DNA of 64,000 bases, taken from assembly GCA_963920705.1 (NCBI GenBank), contig OY987230.1:15153320-15217319 (forward strand), given 5' to 3'. This DNA comes from Odiellus spinosus (Eukaryota; Arthropoda; Arachnida; Opiliones; Phalangiidae). This document shows positions 36,445-49,840 of the stretch, one piece after another. Within the stretch, counting starts at the first letter, position 1; each line of letters begins with the position of its first letter. Position numbers and translations under genes: made by a program. Under the pieces are notes generated by a model. That model did no database searches and was not told the DNA's origin. It was given only the letters and a program-made list of their open reading frames with translations.

Positions 36445-39400
36445 TTAGGACCTGTTGTGATGATGATGTACGTGATGATCAGTAGGCATCGATTTGATGA
36501 CGAGTTTGGGTATATCACCGCCCGGTTGGTTAATAACGGTCAAGTTTTTCCCGCTACTACGATGATGATAACTTCGCGAAGGATCGGACCGTTTCATCAT
36601 GGAAGATGATGACGACCCTCCGGAAGATGAAGATGTCGTGGGTAAGTTCATATTTGACGTTGACGCCATCGATGACGTTGATGGGGTATTACTACCGGTA
36701 CTACTACACATTTGATTCGCCGGGTTGGTAATGATTTTTAAAGAGGGAACCTTATTTGGGGCTTGTAAACACGTTGCTATTCTATGTTTGTCTAAAACTG
36801 GTGGATTAGCTACCATATTTCGTTGCCGACTCGGTATAGTAATCGCGGGACGGTCGTGCCTCGAAGCCACTGACAAGTCCAAAGCCCCTATATTATCTTT
36901 GGTTGGTTCGGGAACTCTCGCAACCGAGGTTGATCCCGACCTATTAGAAACAATCGCGCTAGAAACGGTTGACGACGACGTAGAAGGATGATGTCCGTGA
37001 TCTTTTCGTTTGCGTTCGACTCCGATATTTTTGTTGCTCGCGTGATGAGAGTTTTGTTTAACGATTAAGGGTAATATCGCCGGTTGCGTTTGGTTGTTAT
37101 GAAGCAACGGGTTGTATCGTGGCGCGCTTTTATTACTACTCTTGACAGTTTTACCACCACCGTGATGTCCCTGTTGCGGGTGCTGGAAGTGGCGCGGAGG
37201 GTTGTAAATGTGGTATTGGGGCAAACCCGCGTGTTGTTGAGGGGAATGGTAAATAGGTGGTTGTAGAAACGTCGTAGTTATGGGTGGACTAGCCGACGGC
37301 GCGGACGCTACTGTGTTGCCCACTGCGGCTACGGGTGGTTCGGGAAGTTTCGGACTAGCAACTGGTGGAGGGGGACTACGTACGTGTTGTTGGATAGATT
37401 TATCCTCCGTTGATGACGTACTGGTTGTCGTTCTTTGAATTGTCGGACCCAGAGGAGTTTTTATGGATATGGTAATGGTTTTAGTTACCACTTCCGGTTT
37501 GCTAATAGTTTCCGGTGGCGCCTTTTTGACTTCTTCTTTATCACCTCCGTTATTGTTACCACCGTTATTGTTCGAAGAGTTCGTGGTGGCTTTGTTGCCA
37601 CTTTCAACAGTTTTAGTTTCGGTCGAAGAAGTTACGGGAACTTTGTTTTCAACGACGGTCACTGGTTTTGGCGTGGGACTGCGGGTAACCACGACTTCTG
37701 GTAGGACAATCTTCTTATCAGTATTTACCTTTTCAATTTGGTTATTCTCTAAATTGATTCGAATTGTTTCGATAGGTTTATTGATGGGTTGTATTTCCGG
37801 GATTTCCGTTGTTTTAGGGGTCGCGTTGACAGTTACGTTCGGGCAAGAGGGTTTTACGACAACATCTTTTATCAAGTAACTGGCCTTGCTGTATGTCTTG
37901 ATATTGCCGCTTAAAAATTTGTCCCCGCGACGTATATCATCCACTTTTTTGACTTCAACGACGGCTCTTCGGCTCAGCGCTTCGTTCTTCGCGTGTTCTA
38001 CCAACTCGTCGACCATTTTTACGCGCGAACCCGTTTCTCTCGGTATAACGGTCTCGACTGGAGGCGTAAACGTTTTCGTCACGGTTACGATTGTGACGGA
38101 CGGTGACGTTGCGGAAACGGTGCTCACCGGTGGAGCGCTTGAACTGGAAACGGGGGTAGAACCCGCGGTAGGGGAAGGTGATCCTATATCGTCGTCGCAA
38201 CTCGACCGTACTTCGGTCCGGCTTGAAAAGTCGCTACCACGTCCGCTATCCGCTTCGTCTGGTATTTCGGCTTCGTCGTCCTTGTCCGTTTTTGTTTCCG
38301 TTTCTTCCGGAACCTTCTCTTCTGTTTCCGGAACCGTTTCTTTCGCGGCTAACGCCGGTTCCGGCTCCAATGTAGCTGCCGGAGTTGAAGCCGGTCGTTT
38401 AGGAACCACTTCTTTCTCGGTCGTGGGAGTTTCGGATATTTGTACGTCAGACGGGGTCAAACTGGAGTACAAGGGAGACGAGGGTAAGCTTCTAGAGTTA
38501 GTTGGTTTGTTTGCCGCGAAACCCGGTATCACTAAAGTGGCCACTTTAATCTTACAAGAGTTATTGCGAATCGTCGCTGTTAAAGTGGTCGTTTCTCTTT
38601 GTACAACTTCCGTCGTTGGTTCCTCCGCCGGTTTCTCGTGACTTTCTTCATCAGTTTTCGCCGGTTCGGGTACCGTTTCTGATGGAACAGAAATGGGTTC
38701 GGGTTCGGGTTCTATGGGCACCGGCGCGATGTCTATGCTCGTCGTTACAGGTTGTTCAACCGGTGGAATAAAAGTTTTTGTGACGGTAATTTCCGTGTTT
38801 GGGCTAGAGGGAGGAGCTGCGGACGAAGAACCGCGTCTCTGTTTATGAGATTTGTCCTTTTTCTTCTCCTTGACTTTGGACTGTTTGGGAAACTCGCGGA
38901 ATTTGATGTACTCCTTGTTGGATTTGCTAACGGACATTTCTTTGGATTTTGTCGGATTTTGCGTAAAGGTGTACACTTCCTTGTATTTTTCCTTGTTCTT
39001 GAGAATTTCTTTGATTTTAATCGGAGGTTCTTTCGCCACTGGGGGATCTTCCAGTGGTCTGAATTCGGGCATGTCCTTGATTTTAACCGTTTGCGTTAGT
39101 TTCGGAATGTCCTTTAGCTTGGTAGCCATCTTGAACTTGGGGATGGCTTCCTTGATTTTGGGTTCTTTGGTCTTGGATGAGCCTTTTACTTTGGTACCGT
39201 CCTTGTTCTTATGGTGATGGTGATGATGGTGGTGTTCTTTCGTCTTGCCGCCTTCCCGCGACGACTTGTCTTTGACTTTAGTGCCCAATTCTTGGGCCTT
39301 CAGGTACTCCTTGATTCTTAGCAGCTCTTTGGAAGATTCTTTGTGTTTCGAATGATGCTTGGACTCTTTATTCTTGCCGCCCTCTTTGTCCTTGTCCTTG

Positions 39401-42400
39401 TTTTTTCGTTTGTGTTTGGAAGATTTACTCGAGGAAGATTCTGAGTTGGTCGACGATGACGTCGATGGGCTGGATAACGGCGACGCGAAGGTGATCGACG
39501 CGGATGACGGCGAATGGTGCGACGAGTTGGACGGCGACTTTGACGGGTCCGTCACCGCCACTTTGAGACACAGTCTTTTGGTACGCGGTTCGCCAATAGC
39601 GTTCGCGTCATCCGTCGATCCAGATCGTTTTACGGTCGCCGGGTTTATCGGAGGAACTATGGTGACAGTTTGCACCAAAGACGAGGAGGCGTTCGCGATC
39701 GAAGCAGCCGCGGCAGCGGCGGCGCGCTTACTAGATTTGCTCATTTTGGGTTCCGTACTGGTCGAGGCGCAGACCAATGTCGGTTGAGGTGGAACTACTG
39801 TTGGGCTTTTTATCTCCGAAACGTCGGGCGCGGCGGGTTCTTCGACGTCCATGGCTTCCGGCTCTTCTTCCGGGATGGCTGGTAATGGACCGCCAGCGCT
39901 GTTCGATACGGACGAGCTTTGAAGTTCCGTTATTTCTTCAATAACTGGTTCTACTGGGGGCTGAACTATGGCTTTAACTTTCCGCCTGATTCGATAGAAT
40001 AATCGCATGGGACCGATCTGAATAGAGAAGTAGAACGTAGAAGAATTTCTTTAATTATTGAAAAAAAGGTTATTTCCAAAGTCAATCTTTTAACTTAATT
40101 CTAAGAACAAAATTTAGAATTATAACTGAGCATTCTACATGCACGCGGATTCGTTAATTTTAAATTTAACCCTTTTTTATATTGGGTCTTCACGACAAAA
40201 ATATTTGTTCACAATTACTGATTAAATATTTGGTCTCATTTATAATATTCCCCTCTACATTTGAGACTGTGCCAGTTAATATATATTTCCCAATATGCAA
40301 AACACCATTATTATACGCTTAACTTATGAAATAAATAAGAAAATGCATACCCTTCTCCAAGAATAAATATAAGCAATATCCATTAGAGACAAATCGTCTT
40401 CCAAATATTCTTCCAGGTACATAATGTCCACCTACGCGTTCGTAAATAAACGAAAAGAGAAAATAGGAATGGGGAGAGACGGGGTATAATACGTTAGACG
40501 CTATCGAACATTTTCTTTTTCTCGGGTGAAAGAAGTATAAATTTGAATAAATAAGCGATTGTGGGCTCGCTCGCAGTAGGGAGACACTGACCTCGTATAA
40601 GGGCGTGAGATCGTACTTCATAATAATGAGTTTCTTCATATGCGCCACTCGCACAGCGGCTTTGCAAAGCAAAAATCGACGACTAGCGGCCTGCAGCCAT
40701 AAAATTAAACGAGAGAGGGGAAAAAAATGGAAATATAGTTTTAGAAATTATATACATTTATTCGGAATCGTTAAAAATTAATTAGGAAAACTAATTGTAC
40801 GTCAGTTGTACTTACATTATCATCAGCTGCCGTTTCCTTCTCTGCCAACTGGATTTGTTCCTCCGTTTCGGGACGTTGATTTGTGCTGTTAAATATAAAA
40901 TAAGAATGTGTGTTACTATACTAAGCTTTCATTCATCTATGGTATTCATTTAAACTGAACATCAAATTAATTCTTCCGCGAGTAGATAGCTACGCCTATA
41001 TAAGTTCGTGGAAATAGTCCTATAACTTTGAGAGATGAATTGGACCTGTACTCCATCTACTCTCTTAACTCCTCCCTAGAGGCAATGCTTATAGCGACCT
41101 CTATTGAGTTTCCGTAAGTTATTTTTCACATTCGAGTATTTTAACTTAACACAATATTATTTAGAAAATCATTCAAAATTGATCCTAGATTTATATTACC
41201 GGTGACTAAAACTGCCCTTACGTATGGGGTCAACGACTTTTTTTAAGAAAAATAATACCCCTTTTGATTAACTAATTAGTTATTATTGGTGCCTGTAGTG
41301 AGACATGTGAATTATACATTGTATCTCTGGTATTGTTAATTTAGGTATTCGGATAATTTAATAGGTCATTATGTGATATCTAATATGGTAGATAACTACG
41401 TGTATTTTTATTTACGGATAACTTATAAGACCGAGTGAAATCTATATTCGGGGTGTAAAAATATTCGATAGTTCAACAAAAACATATCTGCGCAAGAATA
41501 GAAAAATAACATTAGGTCCGAATTTAGTATGATCTTATGAAATTAATATAAAAAAATTCTGGTCCTCATGGTACTATCAAAACAATGATATATCCACAAG
41601 CTGTTCTTATATAACCCCGCAAAATCCCCATTCTCTGCGTCTCTCCTCGTTCTCTGCGACATGGCGGCGCGAGTGTTATAAAGAACCCTAATAAGAAAAG
41701 TCGGAAATAGAGGGCAATTCGTCTGTCGTCGCCTAAATAGGGCTTGCCCTTCATACTCGACGAATCCAGCGGAGTATCCAATACTAATCAAAACTTAATC
41801 CCCTCTGAATCCATGAAACCAAAACGATAAGAGCGTGAAGTTCGCGTAGTTTTGTACACGGTGAATAAGCGAGTTAATTCTGACTAAATACTTTCTTCTG
41901 GAATAATTTACAATATAACGAAAGGTTAAGCGGAATAATGCGCAATGTTGAATCGCTATAGAAGATAAAGTAGTTTTGTTAACGTTAGCGCGATTTATGA
42001 AGAATCAGTTTTAGATTGCAACGCGTACAAAGATAAACTGTATGTTTATCTCAATACGAACATTTTGGGGAGCTTATCCTTTGCACTCAATGGAATCTCT
42101 GAACTATACGGATCCCACGCATCTCCTAAGCGTTGACGGATCGATATGTTCGGGGGTATCAACCCCCAATCCTTCTCCCTCGTTCCTATATTTTACTTTG
42201 AGTTGGCAGCGCGCGTAAAACTTGGCTATACGTTATCTCTATGATTTGTTGACTTTGAGATATAAAAGGTAGCTTAACTTCGCGCAGGCTGTCGACTCAA
42301 AATGGAATATATAACATCAGACTCCTCTTCAGCTGATATCGAAAGCAATTTGGGAGCCGTTAGGTGTCATTTCAACCCCGTCAGACTTGCGGGTTTTCGA

Positions 42401-45400
42401 CCTCTCCTCTAAATACTTCATTTTCTCAACTAATTTTCCGAACTATTTTTAAATCTAGTTTGGGATAACATTGCGTATTAATCCGCCTTAACTTCGGCTA
42501 CTAAGCAATCTGTTTTCGATGAAAAATACACGAATCTCTCTCATTTATTGCACCCCTCTCTTGGTTTTCAATTTATTTTAGAGAAGGGTGTCGCTAATCT
42601 ATATATCCTCTCCTCCTTATAGTTCAGTTGTTCAAATTTAGCTATAAATTGTCGTTATCTTGTAAAGTATCTAATTTCTGTTGGAAAATCGGGATTTTGT
42701 ATGCGAATTTTGAACGTTTCAAGGTTGTAATTAAGTTCATTTCCCTTCGCACTTCAATCCGTCGCTTTAGGATAGATAACAGAGATATAAACTTTTTCTT
42801 TTCAATTGTAAAACCCTGTTCAAACGATTTTAACAAGAACGATTTTAAAAACTTGGAAAAAGTTGGTTTTATAGTAAAGGATCAAGGTTATAGGACTGCG
42901 ACTGCCTTCTCTCTTAGTTGATTACAATGGTTCTCGTAAATACTTTATTATTATTCCTTATCGGAAAAAAGGGGAAAGGTGATGGGCCCGAATCCTAATA
43001 CCTACAAATAGTTAAATCAAAAATTCCCTCTGTGAACCTTCTTGTTATGGTTTTTAACATAAATTGGTTTTGCTATTGACTTTACAGCTTCCTTAATATT
43101 AAGGTTTGTTGTCCGATTTAATATGTTCTAACCTCAACGCTTAACATGTTCCTTTAAAACATGAATTATCGCCATTAAAATGAAGCACATAATATTTTAT
43201 TCTAGGTTAATTAGAAATTATTCAGTTCTTGATAATGAAACTACGGAATATTCAAAATTACTTCCACGAGTGAGATTTTTTAATTACGCTTAAACTTAAT
43301 TTTCAAATTTACTTCAAACTTAATGAAAAGATTCTTTGCTTGGTCATTTGCTTGAGAAACATTTAATTAAATCAAAATATCGTTAAAATCCCACTCCCTT
43401 TTCAATATGAACGAGACTCAAAGCTAATGCAGCCATCAGATGCAGAGAGTTACAAGTTTAGAATTCTCCTCGATAAGCTGGGTTATATTTTAAGCCTATT
43501 CTATACGAGAAAAAGTATAGTTGGAAAGGCCCTTAATTGAAGATTAAAGCGAGTTAAAGTCGCCTGGGGAATTGATAGCTAGACATATATTAAGATATTC
43601 TTCTTTCTTTTTATCTTTCCTTTATCGAGCGGATTTTTAAAATATCCCTGAGATGCGGAGCTCCCCGCCGTGACCGATTTTAAGAAGCCTGTCTGTTTAG
43701 ATGGGGTTTTTTTTTTTCTTGATATTCAAATAAAAAATTGTAGAATGTGTGGGACGCGAATAACACGCGCCAATCGTACGTGGTTTTCTACTTTACTTTA
43801 ATGCCATTAAGTCGAAAACCATGTTTAAACATCTTTTTAATGTTTTTGACATACATTTGGCGCCCACGTCACGGTCACAGACATGGGGATAGCTTTCAAA
43901 GATAATTCAAGAAAATTATTCAAGCGAATACATGGGAGAAACTTGAGGATGGATTAAAAAATTTTACGAAAGAATGTATATGATATAGAATTTAAAGTTC
44001 GATAAAGGAGTGAAATTTGGGCGTTTTTGGAATCCGTTGGAAACTTTTCAAATAATTTCATCTTGTATACTTCAGACTATACTTTTTCTTTAAGAGTTTT
44101 AACAATGTATATCATATCGCCTTAGCTTTGATCATTATGACAACATGGTGGCATAATTATTATGGCGCGTAGTTAATTTTCTTACGTGACGTTTTTTTAG
44201 TTCAGACTTGTATCAAAAGTCTATCATTTTATTCCATAAAAGTAAACAACGCCTCGTAACTTAATACTACCAGCAAAGGGAGCGGTAGATATACTAGCCA
44301 AAAAAGTTATCACCCCTGTGTAGCTCGAGTGATTTGAACTCTTCCTCGATTTTTTGAATCGGGAGAGAGGGATGAAATTTAAGCGGGCCGCGTTTGGCTT
44401 TTTCTTCCAACAAACTCATGAATTTCTCCAAAGAGTGTCCCTTCCGATTTCGCTATTTACACCGTCTGCGTTGGTTTGAGTGTCAGGAATCAGAATTTGC
44501 CGGTACATTTACCTGGATATTTGCTGATAGTGTTAAGCTACAGGACGTTGTTTAGTTTTATGGAATAAAATTACAGACTTTTGCTTGTATCAGAGGTATA
44601 TAATAACCCCCTTCGGGGGGGAGTATGAAAGCCCCTATACTACCAATGCTAAAAATCACGAACAACAAGAGCCCGCTGCTGACTATCTAGGCCACTAGCT
44701 CGCGCTGGACTTCTCAATGTCGCTACTCTAGTAAATGGTCTTTGTATAAACAAGACGGCTCGATTTGTGTTTAGAACTTCCTGTCCCAGGAGTCAGGCTG
44801 TCTGTTAAAATGGAGTCGAAGGTTGACTTCAGCTCGCAAGTTTCGGAAGTGTGCGTAGGGAAAATTTAGTGAGGTTCAAAATGGTGTAACTATTTTTTTT
44901 TTTTTGGGAGTAAAGCGGTGTGTCGATCCGCCGCGATTTACGCCGGGCACTTGTTGTTCGTCGATTTTGCCTACCTTTCATATTTCCCCCCGAAGGGGGT
45001 TATTATATACCTCTGCTTGTATCTATAGCGTCGTGGTACATTTTTCCCACGCCTTAACCATACAGAGGATAGAGTAAAAACTATATTCAAAATTAAGTTT
45101 CAACGCCATCTAGTATTTATTTTCACGAAACACAAAACCTATTACTTTCTCCTTAATATTTTATAACTGAACAAATTTATCAATTCCAAGCACATTCGTA
45201 TAGGCCTGCTACATCCATAAAACGAGACTTGGTCCCTACACATATAAACTAACTCAAATTATATAACAACGCGATTTATTATATAATAATACTAAACTTC
45301 TTCTTTGATAAAACATTTCCTCTTTAGTTCGCATGCACGAAGAAAAGTACTTCCGCTTAAGTTAGTAAACGGGCGTATGTCACGATTTCACCTTGTATAA

Positions 45401-47356
45401 CCCCCCATCCATATGCACCTCTCAAAAAAATAATAATAATAAAAAAAAAAGCCCTCCTCTCCTTTTCGGGAACAAGTGTATCAAATTTAGAAAACATTAA
45501 CAAAATGAAATGGCTTTTAAATCTTTCTTTTTTTGCGTTATGTCTCGGTGCAGATTTTCGGGGGTGATGAACATCAGGCATCTAATGTTATTTTCCCTAT
45601 AGCCTTAACTACTGAAAAAGGAGGGAAACTGCCATTGGGGTTTATAATAAGAATCAGTTTGAATTCACAGCACGTACAAAGCTATATACATTACAATTTA
45701 TTTGTTAAAAGACGTATTGTATCTTAGGTTTGTCCTTGCTGAAGACTTAAGCTTATTTTAACAGATATGGTTAGGGCTCCATTTTTGAACAATATATAGA
45801 ATTCGTTCCTCCTCAATTTTCCTCATTGCGTAACGGGGATTTTTTGTTATCTGGGGGTGTCTTAATAATTCCGTATTGCTTTATTTCTATAGTATTTTAA
45901 CATTGTGTGTTCTTACGCCGTAGTTTTGGCTGTTATTCTTTTTCTCGTCGAAATTCGGGCTTTCCCCTCTCTTTTCTCGTATTATAAGAGGGGTCTCAAC
46001 CATTTCGATAGCTTAATATAAGTTTGAAAAAATAATTTGTTCGTTTCTTGTTGACTTTACAATAAGGGTAAAGCCAATATTATTTAAAAGGATATACTAG
46101 ACTCTGATAACAAGTTATTTTTAATCTTTTTGTATTGTTAAAATATGCGTATATTTAAAACTTATCAAAGTCGCAAATTTACTAGAGTCGCTAAGTATGA
46201 ATCCGTTTCGAAGCAAATTTATAACGAATTTCACTCGGTGTTCTATAGAGCAATAGAATTCACCTCTGAGAGCGAGCAGAAAAGATTCATCTTTTTTGTA
46301 TTTCACTTGGAAAATCAAGTGGTCGAGAGGCATTTTTATCAAATTTTAAGTTCACTGCTCGATGCTCTAATTGTTCTTTAGCGAGGGAGAGCGCTAGAGC
46401 AATTAGGTTTACAGCGATATTCCGATTACTCTGAGAGTGGCCCAGTTCAACTAGACTTTAAAAATTCTATAGAGGAATTCGCTATTTGTCTAATAGCGAG
46501 AAAGTGGCTGATGGCGCTTGAAACAATTTATCTCTTTTAAATCTTGAGTTTCTAAGAAACATCTCTTTCCGTTCAATCACCAGTTCAAACACAAACTCTC
46601 ATTGTCATCAAAAATTTAGTCATTTTGAAATAAATCTGAAATTTCTTCAAGTCTAATTTCGCAAGTTTGATAATTAACCGCGAACTTTGCCCTTGCAAAT
46701 TTTTGCCCCTGCAAACTCTGATGAGTTATGATAATGTTGATTGAAAATAACTTTTTTCCAGGGTCTAGTATCCCTTAAGCATCGTTTAAAACCCCTTTCA
46801 TGTAATTGCATTCCGTGTGAGAGATGAACCGAAGTTGGTTTCAAATTCAATTCTCAAAATATATTGGGAACAAAAACCTTATTCGATTGGTTAACTAGTT
46901 TAACACCTATTGAATTTTAACTATGGAACGAACTGTAATAAAGAATCGTGTTGCAGGGGAAGGGAAGACTTATTTTGAAGTAGCCTTTTAGGTAACGTAT
47001 CCCAATGCTAGTGTTAAACGACTGCAAAACTATTTCTAGATCATTTTTAAGCTAGAATTTACCGAATTCTCGTAATGAGATGAACTAAAATAAATTTCAA
47101 CACAACTCTATACCGAGTTGAAATCATATAATAACGCTTTCGAAACAGTATTACTTTTACATAGCCCCTACTTATATATAGTAGTTGACTTCTCTTGATA
47201 AATTCTTCAGAGAGTATAAGAGAGAGAGAAAAGTTTTGATTTGAAAGAGAACTCACCCATAGCCGTATTCCAGAGAGAGGCTGATGTTTTCATCAGGATC
47301 GTAGATGACTCTTTGCTCTACGCACTCGCCCCGATCCTCGGGTGACGTCAGACGAC
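36445..47356 (-). CDS. Psc: Psc/Su(z)2-type Polycomb-group protein, 5'-partial (5 exons visible)
   Basis: This is a PCGF-family subunit of Polycomb repressive complex 1, which acts in the nucleus on chromatin. Exons in coding order are 47356-47257, 40885-40816, 40690-40592, 40431-40351 and 40017-36445 (stop). All joins keep frame (phases 2, 0, 0, 0). The first two exons read SPEDRGECVEQRVIYD and DENISLSLEYGYG, the linker after the RING finger in this family. The next three give the RAWUL fold: FLLCKAAVRVAHMKKLI, VDIMYLEEYLEDDLSLMDI, AYIYSWRR and IGPMRLFYRIRRKV. The last exon adds about 1,180 low-complexity residues: a Lys-rich block with a His8 run (near residue 260 of that exon), Pro/Ser/Thr stretches, two copies of TVTKTF.PPVE (near residues 410 and 640), and a conserved-looking end with GALDLS and VPSLKI. 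Long basic tails of this kind compact nucleosomes in Drosophila Psc. Upstream RING exons are not found; a 6.4-kb intron separates the first two visible exons. Confidence 0.9.
44214..44583. mobile_element. 370-bp MITE (C family) with 7-bp duplication CTTGTAT
   Basis: CTTGTAT at 44207-44213 and 44584-44590 flank CAAAAGTCTATCATTTTATT at the left and the mirror AATAAAATTACAGACTTTTG at the right. AAGTAAACAACG pairs with CGTTGTTTAGTTT further in. There is no ORF. The 7-bp duplication and CAA-start resemble the G-family elements. I do not assign a superfamily. Confidence 0.82.
44592..45014. mobile_element. 423-bp foldback element with 9-bp duplication (Mutator-like by duplication length)
   Basis: GCTTGTATC at 44583-44591 and 45015-45023 flank AGAGGTATATAATAACCCCC and its mirror GGGGGTTATTATATACCTCT, a perfect 20-bp terminal repeat. 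The arms continue with a small hairpin, CCCCCTTCGGGGG. The left duplication starts with the last base of the neighbouring C-family element, so this element came in second. A 9-bp duplication is usual for Mutator-like elements; the superfamily is inference. Confidence 0.85.
46088..46774. mobile_element. 687-bp TTAA-flanked element (9.4-kb family) in Psc intron
   Basis: TTAA at 46084-46087 and 46775-46778. The left arm AAGGATATACTAGACTCTGA continues with TAACAAGTTATTTTTAATC and GTTAAAATATGCG. The right arm reads TTGAAAATAACTTTTTTCCA then GGGTCTAGTATCCC. A 78-codon frame inside (46145-46381) overlaps the left arm and is not recognised as a transposase. Confidence 0.7.
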
Positions 47357-48821
47357 CTGTAGGAAACAGACAGACAAGAGGGAGAGAGTCTTTTGTTAGT
47401 CAAAATGTATAATGTTAGGTGGATACCTCTATTTTTCAAAGGGATGGTGACATTAAAGGGAAATAATTTAATATATGCAGGAATATAGGCGTAATCAGAA
47501 GTAAATGAAACTCTCCTTTGAAGTCTACTACTCTAATGTTCGATATAGCGCTCCTCTCTGTATGGGTAAAATTCACAATTTTACGAGATCGGAGGGGTCC
47601 TACTTCATACCCCCCTGTCTACGAAAATTGTAAATTCTCTCTCTCCACAAACCGACGACGTTTTTTTTGACGAACTCCAAGGCTGCTAGAGATATTCGCT
47701 CGACGAACTCCCGCTCCGAAAATATCTACCGTTAGGAGGCGTACGAATCGCGCTTTTTGAGAATAACCCATACAGAGAGGGGTAGACAAGACCCGGGAGT
47801 AATAGACTTCAAAGGAGGGTTTCATCGGCTTCTGGCGTAATTATCAACTCGATGAACGAGGCTCGCTTGAAGCGGTCTCGTTTTATTGTATCTCTCTCGA
47901 GAGAAACGTCATTAAAACTTAAATTTAAGAGAGCCAATCGTTTTTCATAACGTTTTGTTACACTTGAGAAGTGGGGCAATATGTTGATCATTCCGTCCAT
48001 ATTAATATAATGAATTCCTGGTATATGTAATACCAAAAATAGGCCCGAATAACTCCTTAAAAAAAATATATTTCTCAAAACTTAAGCCGGAAAAAGGATG
48101 ATTTTGAGTTTTTTAAACAATTACCAAAGGATTCAAAAATAAGACCGATTTGAATATTAATTAATATGATTTCTTTTAAATTTAAAGCCGTAACAAGTAG
48201 CGAATTAAGGTTTTTAAACAATCATAAAATAATTTAAAAACAAAAAATATAAAAAAGATATGCAGGGACTTTTTCATCTTTCCTTTAATTGGTGGTATAC
48301 CTTTAGTATATCGAGGGTGGGGGATTCCGAGGGTTTTAAGGGTGGCGAGGCAGGGCGCTATTGTTACGTTTCTTCAATGGAAATTGAATGAGGGGTGGTA
48401 GAATATATAGTGGCGGAATTGGTTCTATGTGCTTGAATTCCCGCAAAAACTTCGCTCCTAGGACTTGTTAAGAGTATATTTTTATTTAAATGCGTTGCAA
48501 AATCGTTTTTATAAATTTTTTATTCGTTTTTTGAGTGATGAGACCCCTTTTATTTATCTACACGAGCTTGGATTATGATTTTGCAATGGCATTTTGAGTT
48601 TATTGGGTTAAAGGAGATGTATTACTGGTTGGCATAAGCATTTTATATAGAACCTTAATTCAGTTGTTTAAATATAGGTCAATTTAAAGGCAGCAGCTGC
48701 GGTAGTTTACACAATTTGAATTTGATTAATTTTTCTTTGGAACATAAAAGATATTTCAACTATTAGAGAATTAAAGTTTTCATCATATAATTTTAATATT
48801 GCTAATATTGCCTATCGGCTT

Positions 48822-49443
48822 ATTTTTGGACTTTTGCTCGATTTCTATCGTGTGGCGAAACACCTTTTTCGAGTGGCAAAAAACAATTTTATGATCTTAA
48901 AATAATATACGGAATGTTTACTTTCTAACGGTGTAATCGGTTTATGCCTAGGAGGTCTCGGAGAAAAGTTACGGCCATTTGCATTTTAATATAAAACTCA
49001 TTTTTGGACTTTAGCTCCATTTCTATCGAGTGGCGAAACACCTTTTTCTAATAGCGAAACATAATTTTATGATCTTAAAATAATATACGGAATATCTACT
49101 TTCTAATGGTGTAATCGGTTTATGCCTAGGAGATCGCGGAGAAAAGTTACGGCCATTTGCATTTTAATATAGGGCTCATTTTTGTTTTTTTCTCGATTTC
49201 TATCGAGTGGCGAAACACCTTTTTCGAGTGCCGAAACATAATTTTATGATCTTAAAATAATATACGGAATGTCTACTTTCTAATGGTGTAATCGGTTTAT
49301 GCCTAGGAGGTCGCGGAGAAAAGTTACGGCCATTCGCATTTTAATATAGGACTCATTGTTGAACTTTTGCTCGATTTCTATCGAGTGGCGAAACACCTTT
49401 TTCGAGTGGCGAAACATAATTGTATGATCTTAAAATAATATAC
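48822..49443. repeat. Satellite array, about 178-bp unit, 3.5 copies, same family as 29.5 kb
   Basis: Unit starts near 48823, 49001, 49179 and 49356. On the minus strand the order AATGGCCGTAACTTTTCTCC, CTAGGCATAAACCGAT, TTAGAAAGTA, GCCACTCG and GATAGAAATCGAGCAAAA follows the unit of the 29.5-kb array. It lies in opposite orientation to that array. It ends abruptly at about 49443. Confidence 0.88.
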
Positions 49444-49818
49444 CCTGAAATGAACACCCTTGTTGACCAAAACCTTTGAAAATCAACATTGTTTATGTTA
49501 AACCTTGAAAAATTAATATGAAACCATCGCTATTCTTCATACACGTATCTGTATATAATTTTAAATCACTTTCATTTGAAATCACTGCTATTTGAAATAA
49601 GTGAAATCATCGAACTCATTGAACTAATTTCACTCTCCGTTAGAAAATAGACAAGATTTATTAAATTCAACCTTTCTTAACAAGCTCATCTGTCTCCAAC
49701 GCTTTCTCTCTTTTTTTTTATATAACGATTGATCGCGCAATTCTGCCTATAAACCAAGCTCAAGTTAGAATTTTAACGAGAAGAGACATCCCTAATGCTA
49801 TGCTCATCCCCCCTCCTG

Positions 49819-49840
49819 AAAAAAAAAAAAAAAAAAAAAA
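49819..49840. repeat. Homopolymer A22
   Basis: Twenty-two A in a row, followed by other A-rich runs to about 49952. Simple sequence. Confidence 0.75.

Larger units (their letters stand above)
40886..47256 (-). other. 6.4-kb intron of the Psc-like gene with several MITEs
   Basis: It lies between the exons 47257-47356 and 40816-40885. It contains the adjoining MITEs 44214-44583 and 44592-45014 and the TTAA element 46088-46774. Elsewhere it is AT-rich with no coding exon that I recognise. A GC-richer spot near 41640-41680 (ATGGCGGCG on the plus strand) does not lead into an open frame. Confidence 0.7.

Noticed and set aside
37084..39885. Several long plus-strand open frames opposite the big Psc exon (up to 251 codons)
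   Set aside because: They are shadows of the Ser/Thr/Pro/Lys-rich coding strand; the minus frame has the RAWUL join, a stop and continuous phase with four upstream exons.
46145..46381. 78-codon frame inside the 46.1-kb TTAA element
   Set aside because: Begins in the terminal-repeat arm (ATGCG is part of the arm), the opposite strand is also open, and no transposase motif is seen.
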